Of a stretch of DNA of 64,000 nt, positions 54,001-59,744 are shown piece after piece. Position numbers and translations under genes: made by a program. The notes below the pieces were generated by a model. It had not been told where the DNA came from, ran no database searches, and saw nothing but the letters and a program-made list of their open reading frames with translations. The DNA comes from CAVUPF01 sp963743285 (GTDB lineage Bacteria; Actinomycetota; Thermoleophilia; Solirubrobacterales; 70-9). The stretch lies in assembly GCA_963743285.1 (NCBI GenBank), contig CAVUPF010000008.1:124001-188000 (forward strand). The letters are read 5' to 3'. Position 1 is the stretch's first letter. The number at the start of each line of letters is the position of its first letter.

Positions 54001-55193
54001 AAGACGATGTCGACCGCGTGCTCGAAGGCCTCGACATCGAAGCTGCCGTCCTCGCGGCGGAATTTCATCAGGTTGAGCGAGGCAAGGTTGCAGGCCGAGT
54101 CGTCGACGTGCATGTACTCACTGCACGGATTAGAAGCGTTGATCCGCCCCGACTCCGGGCAGGTGTGCCAGCGGTTGATCGTGGTGTCGTACTGCACGCC
54201 GGGATCGGCGCAGCGCCAGGCCGCCTCGGCTATCTCGTTCATCAATGCCCGCGCGTCCAGCGTCTTCACCGCCTCGCCGGTCGTCCGCGCGGTCAGGTCC
54301 CACTTCTCATCGGCCTGCGCGGCCTCCATGAACTCGTCGGTGACCCGCACCGAGTTGTTGGCGTTCTGGTACTGGATCGAGGTGAAGCCCTCGCCGTCGA
54401 TCGACATGTCGAAGCCGGCGTCGCGCAGCGCTGCCGCCTTCTCCTCCTCCTTTGCCTTGCACCAGATGAAGTGCTCGATGTCGGGGTGATCGACGTCGAG
54501 GACGACCATCTTCGCCGCCCGCCGCGTCTTGCCGCCCGACTTGATCGTCCCCGCCCAGGAGTCGGCTCCGCGCATGAAGCTGACCGGCCCGCTCGCCGTG
54601 CCGCCCTTCTTCAAGGGCTCCATCGAGCCGCGGATGTTGGAGAGGTTGATCCCCGAGCCCGAGCCGCCGCGGAAGATGTTGCCCTCCTTGGTGTTCCAGT
54701 CGAGGATCGACTCCATCGTGTCCTCGACGCTGAGGATGAAGCAGGCCGAGGCCTGAGGGCGCTCCTCGAATCCGACGTTGAACCAGACCGGCGAGTTGAA
54801 GGCCGCCTTCTGGCCCAGCAGGATCGAGGTCAGCTCCGCCTCGAAGGCCTCGGCGTCCTCGGCTGAGGCGAAGTAGCCGCCCTCGCGCCCCCACCCCGAG
54901 ATCGTCCCCGCGACCCGGCCGATCATCTGTTTGACCGAGCTCTCGCGCTCCTCGCTGCCGAGCTGCCCGCGGAAGTACTTCTGGGCGACGATGTTGGTCG
55001 CGTTCTGTGACCAGCTCTTCGGGAACTCGACCCCGCGCTGCACGAAGACCGGGCTCTCCGGGTTGCCGATCAGCGCATCGCGTACCTCCCACTCGACCTC
55101 GTCGAAGGGATGCACACCCTCCCGCGTAAAGCGGCGTTCGATCGCCAGGCCCTTGAGACCGGTTGACTGGGCATTCGTGGCGGTCTTGGACAT
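51057..55193 (-). CDS. nrdJ: Vitamin B12-dependent (class II) ribonucleotide reductase with an intein
   Basis: 1378 residues from ATG 55193. About 946 remain after removal of a 432-residue intein (544-975). Catalytic-domain features are 'NSPVWFNVGF', 'ASACFILSVEDTMESI', 'GSGSGINLSNIR', the radical-site 'NPCSEYMHVDDSACNLASLNL' and 'LAPTG/TISFLMDCDTTG' around the splice site. The C-terminus has a Cys-rich zinc-ribbon-like end ('CEQCGGMMQRTGTCYTCSSCGNNTGCG') that includes the redox cysteines. It reduces ribonucleotides using adenosylcobalamin without oxygen or iron. A possible NrdR box lies upstream. No B12 riboswitch is seen. Confidence 0.96.
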   Translation of the reverse strand: MSKTATNAQSTGLKGLAIERRFTREGVHPFDEVEWEVRDALIGNPESPVFVQRGVEFPKSWSQNATNIVAQKYFRGQLGSEERESSVKQMIGRVAGTISGWGREGGYFASAEDAEAFEAELTSILLGQKAAFNSPVWFNVGFEERPQASACFILSVEDTMESILDWNTKEGNIFRGGSGSGINLSNIRGSMEPLKKGGTASGPVSFMRGADSWAGTIKSGGKTRRAAKMVVLDVDHPDIEHFIWCKAKEEEKAAALRDAGFDMSIDGEGFTSIQYQNANNSVRVTDEFMEAAQADEKWDLTARTTGEAVKTLDARALMNEIAEAAWRCADPGVQYDTTINRWHTCPESGRINASNPCSEYMHVDDSACNLASLNLMKFRREDGSFDVEAFEHAVDIVFLAQEIVVGFSSYPTEEITANANAFRQLGLGYANLGALLMSDGLPYDSEEGRNVAAAITALMTGRAYRQSALIAAGATGPYDEYERNREPHNGVMRMHRDASYDIDPTGIKSELLEAAQRAWDEAVELGEEHGYRNAQATVLAPTGCLVGDSLISTSRGLVRLNTLGDTCGPKWQGLDVEVATDEGPRQVTDFYVNGFEQVVSIETGRGYRIQGTPTHRIKVVDAEGEWAWRRFAEIEKGDRVPLMMNGIVGEPQDVLLPPLGELHWNADFRTRVPRAVTPDLAELVGYFMGDGSLHAKGIRLCVDVKDRDVVDRLIELGVGLFGISPKVTEQKGYTEVAYNSVPLTIWWEACGFSKLHPSAEHRGKGWHAHVPDAILHSNDPKVYAAFIRGLWEADRTTNNGYASWSTVTERFSRDVQSLMLTLGFVTTRKVDGADSNWGPHERYVLRILNVAEATRFGDEIGFISERKSESLWVGEHRQAARHNHIPVSRELIDVLAPENDSLRKTMLMGLSRRGDVSRRSATALLERTESPELAHLLNFFYDEVAEIEVLDDQPTFDLSVPDNVTYVANGFVSHNTISFLMDCDTTGIEPDFSLVKFKELVGGGQMTIVNRSVPLALRTLGYSEAEVDQIDAYITEQNTIVGATGLKDEHLPVFDVAVGERAISHTGHIDMMAATQPFISGAISKTVNLPQSATVEDIADAYTRGWKGGLKALAIYRDGSKTAQALRTDAQKDKEAEAEETAPAPVRKKMPRERESITHKFWIAGHEGYITAGKYEDGSVGEIFLTDIGKEGSTMRGLMNAFATAISIGLQYGVPLEVFVRKFSYMRFEPEGMTQNPEIPFAKSLPDYIMRWLASRFVEDTDTLEDLGILTSEVRAKREAETTQLGLGIDTSGGAAGPANGAGNGHSKPGNGNGAEQTRAAGGEAVPAAAAFTEAPPVVPAKMSGLDLGPACEQCGGMMQRTGTCYTCSSCGNNTGCG
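52269..53564 (-). mobile_element. Intein with LAGLIDADG homing endonuclease inside nrdJ
   Basis: 432 residues in frame within NrdJ. It begins with the splicing Cys ('CLVGDSLISTSRG', codon 53562-53564) and ends 'YVANGFVSHN' (Asn codon 52269-52271), followed by the +1 Thr of the host protein. Block B has the TxxH motif ('GTPTHRI', intein 68-74). The endonuclease blocks are 'LAELVGYFMGDG' (137-148) and 'FIRGLWEAD' (243-251). All splicing residues are present, so it should splice. Insertion is at a highly conserved active-site loop of the reductase. Confidence 0.95.
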
Positions 55194-55299
55194 CGACTGG
55201 CTCCTCTCACAGCGGCTTTCGGGGGGAACTACGCAGGATCGTCGTCGAGCCGGACGGAACCGATCAGGCCAGAGCCTGCAAATACCGGAGATTCGCTTG

Positions 55300-55315
55300 C
55301 TCCCTATGTATGGTG
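55300..55315 (-). promoter_or_regulatory. Candidate NrdR box upstream of nrdJ
   Basis: The 16 bases contain CCCTATGTATGGTGA, close to the NrdR consensus centred on CTATATATAGTG (about 10 of 12 core positions). They lie about 110 bp upstream of nrdJ and immediately before the divergent hemolysin III start. NrdR represses reductase genes when dATP is high. Usually two boxes occur; I find only one. Confidence 0.35.
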
Positions 55316-55320
55316 ACACT

Positions 55321-56076
55321 ATGCGGGCACGGGGTAAGGCGGCACGAGAGGCGGCCATCGAGCGGGCCAGTGCGGCGCGTGGGGCGGCCGCCGAGCGGGC
55401 CGAGGCAGCCAAAGGGGCCGCCGCCGAGGCGATCGCCCTGGTCAAGCCGAAGCTGCGCGGCGTTTCTCACATGTGGGCCTTCTTCATCTCCCTCTTCCTC
55501 GGCGCCGCGCTGATCTTCGCCGCGAAGACCCCGAAGGCGACCCTCGCCGTCGCCATCTACGCGGTCAGCCTCTCGGCTCTGCTCGGCACCAGCGCCCTCT
55601 ATCACCGGGTCAACTGGAAGCGGCCCAACGTGCGCCGCTGGATGCGCCGCCTGGACCACTCGATGATCTTCTTTTTGATCGCCGGCACCTACACCCCCTT
55701 CGCCCTGCTCGTCCTGCACGGCCCGCTCGCCGCCGCCATCCTCGTGGTCGTCTGGATCGGCGCGATCGCCGGCGCCGCCGTGGAGATGGTCTGGATCGAT
55801 CACCCCAAATGGGTGGCGGCGCTGATCTACATGGCGCTCGGCTGGGTCGCCGCGGTCGCCTTCCCCGAGCTGTGGTCGGATATGGGCATCACCGGCACGC
55901 TCCTGGTCGCCACCGGCGGCGTCCTCTACACGGCCGGCGCCGTCGTCTACGCCACCCAGCGCCCCAACCCCAATCCCGCCGTCTTCGGCTACCACGAGGT
56001 CTTCCACGCCCTCGTGATCGCCGCCGCCGCCGCCCACTTCGCCGCGGTCGCCTTCTTCGCCCTGCCGGCCTCCTGA
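55321..56076 (+). CDS. Hemolysin III/PAQR-family membrane protein
   Basis: 251 residues from ATG 55321 (ATG 55306 also possible). It begins with an Ala-rich amphipathic helix ('RARGKAAREAAIERASAARGAAAERAEAAKGAAAE', residues 2-36) not usual for the family, then seven membrane helices. Family motifs are 'SALYHRVNWKRPNVRRWMRRLDHSMIFFLIAGTYTPFALL' and 'VFGYHEVFHALVIAAAAAHF', with the conserved His/Asp metal-site residues. There is no clear ribosome binding site, so it may be translated from a leaderless mRNA. Function in non-pathogens is unclear. Confidence 0.9.
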   Translation: MRARGKAAREAAIERASAARGAAAERAEAAKGAAAEAIALVKPKLRGVSHMWAFFISLFLGAALIFAAKTPKATLAVAIYAVSLSALLGTSALYHRVNWKRPNVRRWMRRLDHSMIFFLIAGTYTPFALLVLHGPLAAAILVVVWIGAIAGAAVEMVWIDHPKWVAALIYMALGWVAAVAFPELWSDMGITGTLLVATGGVLYTAGAVVYATQRPNPNPAVFGYHEVFHALVIAAAAAHFAAVAFFALPAS

Positions 56077-56170
56077 GTGGTGCCGAGCCGCTCGCCGGCT
56101 GTCTCGCCCCATCCCCTTCAGACCGGCCCAAACGGCGCCCGGGCCGGCCAGGTTGAAGGCCCGCCCGCCC

Positions 56171-56213
56171 GCCACCAGCGGCCGCCCGCCGCGCCGGGGC
56201 GGCCGCTGGTGGC
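56171..56213 (+). terminator. 17 bp perfect hairpin between convergent genes
   Basis: GCCACCAGCGGCCGCCC (56171-56187) pairs exactly with GGGCGGCCGCTGGTGGC (56197-56213) around a 9-base loop. It sits between the hemolysin III stop and the end of the opposing FMN-reductase gene. The very stable stem should terminate transcription from both sides. There is no U tract. Confidence 0.75.
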
Positions 56214-56223
56214 GGCCTGGGCC

Positions 56224-56790
56224 CTACGCCGCAACCGACTCGAGCTCGAGCTCGGCCTCGGCCTCGGCCACCAGCTCGGCGAGGATCTCCTCGAGCTGCT
56301 CTGCCTGCTGGGGCGCAAGCTCCAGGCGCCCGGCCACCAGCTGCTCGTGGGCCTTGGCCACCGGCAGCTCCGCCTCGATCACCCGGCCGCCCATCGCGGC
56401 CAGCACCTTGCGCAGCTCGGCTTGGGCCCAGACCGCCCCGAACATGCTCTTCGAAGCGCCGATCGCCGCCGCCGGCTTGCCGTCCAGCGCGCTGCGCCCG
56501 GCCGGGCGCGAGGCCCAGTCGAGCGCGTTCTTCAGCTGGCCGGGGAGCGAGTGGTTGTACTCCGGCGTCGCGATCAGGACCGCGTCGGCGGCGCGGATCG
56601 CCTCGCGCAGCTCGGCCACCGCGGCGGGCACCGGCTCGGCCTCGGCGTCCTCGCTGTAGGGCGGGATCTCCGCCAGCCGCTCGAACATCCTCAGCTCCAC
56701 CCCCGCCGCCAGCCGCTCGGCGGCCGCCTCCAGCAGGGCGGTGTTGAGTGAGTCCCGGCGCAGGCTCCCGGATATGCCGAGCACCTGCAT
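56224..56790 (-). CDS. NAD(P)H-dependent FMN reductase
   Basis: 188 residues. The flavodoxin-like FMN site is 'VLGISGSLRRDSLNTALLEAA', and the 'ADAVLIATPEYNHSLPGQLKNALDWASRP' segment is diagnostic of the NADPH-dependent FMN reductase/azoreductase group. The C-terminus is a long Glu/Ala helix. It reduces FMN, quinones or azo compounds. It starts 2 bp after yceI on the same strand and is probably controlled by the divergent MarR regulator. Confidence 0.92.
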   Translation of the reverse strand: MQVLGISGSLRRDSLNTALLEAAAERLAAGVELRMFERLAEIPPYSEDAEAEPVPAAVAELREAIRAADAVLIATPEYNHSLPGQLKNALDWASRPAGRSALDGKPAAAIGASKSMFGAVWAQAELRKVLAAMGGRVIEAELPVAKAHEQLVAGRLELAPQQAEQLEEILAELVAEAEAELELESVAA

Positions 56791-56792
56791 GG

Positions 56793-57350
56793 CTACTCGC
56801 CCTCCACCGCGACCAGCTCCAGCTCGACCGCGATGCTCACCTCGTAGGCGAGTACCTCGCCGCCGCTCGGCAGCTCCGCGTTCCAGTCGAGGCCGAAGTC
56901 GCGGCGGTCGACCGCGGCCTGCAACGAGAGCCCGACCCGGGCGCTGCCGCCGAGGTCGGCGCCGAGCGCTGCGAAGCGCCCATCCGCCTCGACCTCGTGC
57001 TTTTGCCCCTTGATCTCCAGCTCGCCGCGCAGCCGCAGCGAGCCGTCCTCGGCGACGTCCAGCTCGCTCGAGTTGAAGCGCAGCTTCGGGTGGCGCTCGG
57101 CGTCGAAGAACTCGGGGGAGAGGAGGTGGCCCTTGAGCTGCTCCTCGGAGACATCGATGCTGGCGACGTCCACCGAGCCCTCCAGGCCCGATGCCTCGCC
57201 TCCGGTGAGCCGCACCTCATAGCTGCCGAAGCCGCTGCGAAAGGCGGAGACACCGTTGTGGGTGACGGCGAAGCTGATCGAGGAGTGGACCGGGTCGACT
57301 GACCAGGTGCCGCCGGGGATCTCCTGCTTGGTGGTCTGGGTGATGGGCAT
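56793..57350 (-). CDS. YceI-family lipocalin-like protein
   Basis: 185 residues, no signal peptide, so cytoplasmic. The YceI fold is seen in 'GGTWSVDPVHSSISFAVTHNGVSAFRSGFGSYEV', 'ASIDVSEEQLKGHLLSPEFFDAERHPKLRFNSSEL' and 'LRGELEIKGQKHEVEADGRF'. Members bind isoprenoid or amphiphilic molecules. It is the first gene of a two-gene operon with the FMN reductase, behind a promoter that carries MarR-type palindromes. Confidence 0.93.
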   Translation of the reverse strand: MPITQTTKQEIPGGTWSVDPVHSSISFAVTHNGVSAFRSGFGSYEVRLTGGEASGLEGSVDVASIDVSEEQLKGHLLSPEFFDAERHPKLRFNSSELDVAEDGSLRLRGELEIKGQKHEVEADGRFAALGADLGGSARVGLSLQAAVDRRDFGLDWNAELPSGGEVLAYEVSIAVELELVAVEGE

Positions 57351-57403
57351 GACTGCCTGCCTTCCTGTAGATGATTGCCTTATAAACCTTTGACTCAGAA
57401 ATC

Positions 57404-57446
57404 ATCATAGCAGAAAAGATTGTAGATACAAATATTGCTTTGGCAA
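57404..57446 (-). promoter_or_regulatory. yceI promoter with MarR-type operators
   Basis: On the minus strand, -35 TTGTAT (57431-57426) and -10 TATGAT (57409-57404) are 16 bp apart. A perfect palindrome TTGTAGATACAA (57420-57431) covers the -35, and a second inverted repeat TTGCTTTGGCAA lies at 57435-57446, next to the marR start. The region is strikingly AT-rich. MarR binding here would block yceI and probably marR itself. Confidence 0.65.
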
Positions 57447-57458
57447 CATTCATCTGCG

Positions 57459-57974
57459 ATGATCCAAAGCGTGCCCGCAAGCGCGACAACTGCAGAGTCG
57501 AAGGCCAGGCGCAACGGCTTGGAGGCGGCCCCGGACCCCCACCGCAACGCCTGGGCAGCCCTCTGTCACACCCACGCCGCCGTCACCGGCCGCCTTCAGG
57601 AGGCGCTGACCGACGCCGGCCTGCCGCCGTTGGGCTGGTATGAGGTGCTGAGCGCCCTCGCCGCCGCTCCTGAGCAGCGCCACAAGATGGGGGACCTCGC
57701 CGACGCCCTGGCGATCAGTCGCGGCGGCCTCACCAAGCTCGTCGATCGCCTCGTCAAGGCCGGCCTGCTGGAGCGCACCTTCTGCGATACGGACCGGCGC
57801 GTCAGCTACGCGGCGCTGTGCCCGGCGGGCGCCGAGATGCTCGCCGAGATGCAGCCGATCGTCGCCGCTGAGATCGAGGCCAGCTTCGCCACCAGCCTCA
57901 GCGCCCGCCAGGCCGGCGCCCTGGGCGAGGCCCTCGCCAAGGTCAGTGGCTCGGTCTGCTCGAGCGTCGGCTGA
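57459..57974 (+). CDS. MarR-family transcriptional regulator
   Basis: 171 residues from ATG 57459; the frame is open to 57435, but that start falls inside the operator. The winged helix is in 'GWYEVLSALAAAPEQRHKMGDLADALAISRGGLTKLVDRLVKAGLLERTFCDTDRRVSYAALCPAG'. Flanking helices form the dimer. It is divergent from yceI-FMN reductase with palindromes between, pointing to control of that operon in response to an electrophile, quinone or oxidant. Confidence 0.93.
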   Translation: MIQSVPASATTAESKARRNGLEAAPDPHRNAWAALCHTHAAVTGRLQEALTDAGLPPLGWYEVLSALAAAPEQRHKMGDLADALAISRGGLTKLVDRLVKAGLLERTFCDTDRRVSYAALCPAGAEMLAEMQPIVAAEIEASFATSLSARQAGALGEALAKVSGSVCSSVG

Positions 57975-57977
57975 CGC

Positions 57978-58724
57978 TCAGGCCGGTGCCGCCGCGGCAC
58001 GCTCCTTGGCGCTCTCGATCAGCGCCAGCACCGCCGACTCCCTGCCCTCGCGCAGCAGCGCCGCCGGGTCGGGGTCGCCGTTGACGATCCCCTCGAAGAA
58101 CTCCTTGCGGTCCTGGTAGGTCGGCAGCGTCCCCTTGGCCCAGCCGCGGGCGTCGTTGAGGATCACCGCAAGGCGCGCGTACTCCTCGCCGAACAGCGCG
58201 GCGACCTCGCGCTTCATCCGCTTCGCCAGGGCGGGGGAGGTTCCGGCCGTGGAGATCGCGATCGCCAGCGGGCCGCTGCGCACGATTGCCGGCAAGATGA
58301 AGTTGCAAAGCGGCGGCACATCGACCACGTTGACCAGCATCGTCCGCCGCTCGGCGTCGTCATAGACCTTGATGTTGACCTCGCTGTCATCGGTCGCGGC
58401 GATCGCCATGAAGGCGCCCTCGAGGTCTGCCGCGCCGCCGTAGGGGCGCTTCTCCCACTGGATCGATCCCTCCGCCGCCAGCGCCTCCAGCTCGGGGTGG
58501 GCGAGCGGTGCGATCAACGCCACCTCGGCGTCGCAGGCCAGCAGCCCCTCGACCTTCTCCAGCCCCACGTCGCCGCCCCCGATCACCAGGCAGCGCCGCC
58601 CCGTCAGCTTCAGGCAGGCGATGTAGAAGGGCGTCTCCAGCATGTCGCGCACACACGACTGGTCGCAGATCCCCTTCCGCAGCTGGCAGACGCACTCCTT
58701 GCCGGCATAGGCCTGGGCGGGCAT
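57978..58724 (-). CDS. Precorrin-2 dehydrogenase/sirohydrochlorin ferrochelatase (siroheme synthase N-domain)
   Basis: 248 residues. The NAD-binding core is 'FYIACLKLTGRRCLVIGGGDVGLEKVEGLL', with 'YDDAERRTMLVNVVDVPPLCNFILPAIVRSGPLAIAISTAGTSPALAKRMKREV' as the family signature. It oxidises precorrin-2 and may insert iron to make siroheme for sulfite or nitrite reductase. Before the usual start (Met 28) there is an unusual Cys-rich stretch, 'ECVCQLRKGICDQSC'. No methyltransferase domain is fused. It begins 9 bp after the epimerase stop. Confidence 0.88.
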   Translation of the reverse strand: MPAQAYAGKECVCQLRKGICDQSCVRDMLETPFYIACLKLTGRRCLVIGGGDVGLEKVEGLLACDAEVALIAPLAHPELEALAAEGSIQWEKRPYGGAADLEGAFMAIAATDDSEVNIKVYDDAERRTMLVNVVDVPPLCNFILPAIVRSGPLAIAISTAGTSPALAKRMKREVAALFGEEYARLAVILNDARGWAKGTLPTYQDRKEFFEGIVNGDPDPAALLREGRESAVLALIESAKERAAAAPA

Positions 58725-58733
58725 ATCCGAAGG

Positions 58734-59666
58734 TTAGAGGGAGTCCAGGGTGAGCCGCAGGCCCTCCGCCAGCCCCACCTTCGCCCGCCACCCCAGCTGG
58801 CGCTCCGCCCGCGCCGGATCGATCGCGATCCTCTGCACCTCGCCCGTCCGGGGCGGGGCGAACTCGGGCTCAAAGCTCTCGGCGCCGTCCAGATCGCCGA
58901 GCAGCCTGACCAGCTCCAGCACATCGGTCTCGATCCCGGTGCCGATGTTGATCGGCTCGCTCGCTGCCCCGTCCGCCGCGGCCAGCGCCGCGGCGACCAC
59001 GTCGCCCACATATATGTAGTCGCGGGTCTGGGTGCCGTCGCCGAAGACCGTCGGCTGCCCGCCGCTGCGCAGTCGCCCGCAGAAGATCGCGATCACCCCC
59101 GCCTCGCCGAGCGGGTCCTGGCGCGGGCCGTAGACGTTGCCGAGCCGCAGCGCCACGCCCGAGAGCCCGTAGAGCCGCTCATACAGCGCCAGGTAGCCCT
59201 CGGCGGCGAACTTGCTCTGACCGTAGGGGGAGAGCGGCTCGACCGCCGCGCCCTCCCCGAGCGGCAGCTCCTTGCCATCGCCCTCGCCGTAGATCGCCCC
59301 GCCGGTGGAGACGAAGACGAAGCGCCTCGCGCCCGCCGTCCGCGCCGCCTCCAGCACGTTGGCGGTGCCGCCGACGTTGACCGCGGCGTCGAAGGCGGGG
59401 TCGGCGATCGACTTGCGCACATCGATCTGCGCCGCCAGGTGAAAGACGGCCTCGGCGCGCGCCTCGGCCGCCGACTCCGCCACGGCGGCGGCGTCGCGGA
59501 CGTCTTGCTCGATCAGCGCCGCGCCCGCCGCCAGCGCCCCGTCGAGGTTCTCGCGGCGCCCGGTCGAGAGGTCGTCGAGCACCGTCACCTGATCGCCGCG
59601 CGCCAGCAGCGCGTCGACCAGGTTCGAGCCGATGAATCCCGCGCCGCCTGTCACCAAGCACCTCAT
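58734..59666 (-). CDS. NAD-dependent sugar-nucleotide epimerase (UDP-glucose 4-epimerase type)
   Basis: 310 residues from ATG 59666. It is an extended SDR: nucleotide site 'LVTGGAGFIGSNLVDALL', 'VLDDLSTGRRENL', 'VFHLAAQIDVRKSIADPAFDAAVNVGGTANVLEAA', catalytic 'VSTGGAIYGEGDG' and 'YGQSKFAAE' (YxxxK), and 'RLGNVYGPRQDP'. It is likely a UDP-glucose/galactose or related 4-epimerase for envelope sugars. It is divergent from topA (78 bp) and is followed by the siroheme gene. Confidence 0.9.
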   Translation of the reverse strand: MRCLVTGGAGFIGSNLVDALLARGDQVTVLDDLSTGRRENLDGALAAGAALIEQDVRDAAAVAESAAEARAEAVFHLAAQIDVRKSIADPAFDAAVNVGGTANVLEAARTAGARRFVFVSTGGAIYGEGDGKELPLGEGAAVEPLSPYGQSKFAAEGYLALYERLYGLSGVALRLGNVYGPRQDPLGEAGVIAIFCGRLRSGGQPTVFGDGTQTRDYIYVGDVVAAALAAADGAASEPINIGTGIETDVLELVRLLGDLDGAESFEPEFAPPRTGEVQRIAIDPARAERQLGWRAKVGLAEGLRLTLDSL

Positions 59667-59744
59667 GCGGCCGCCGATCCTAAGGGGATCGGCGCGCCCG
59701 AGGCCGCCGGGGTGACCGAGAGCCCCTGCTACCCTCGCCGCCCC

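Noticed and set aside
55194..55320. Cobalamin riboswitch upstream of the B12-dependent reductase
   Set aside because: The leader is only about 130 bases and lacks the B12 box; only a possible NrdR box is visible.
58497..59744. Very long open frame running upstream of the topA start, opposite the epimerase gene, and similar long frames opposite nuo, acyl-CoA dehydrogenase and nrdJ genes
   Set aside because: They are antisense shadows caused by about 70% GC: composition is Arg/Gly/His/Leu-rich, no ribosome binding sites, and a well-conserved gene occupies the other strand.
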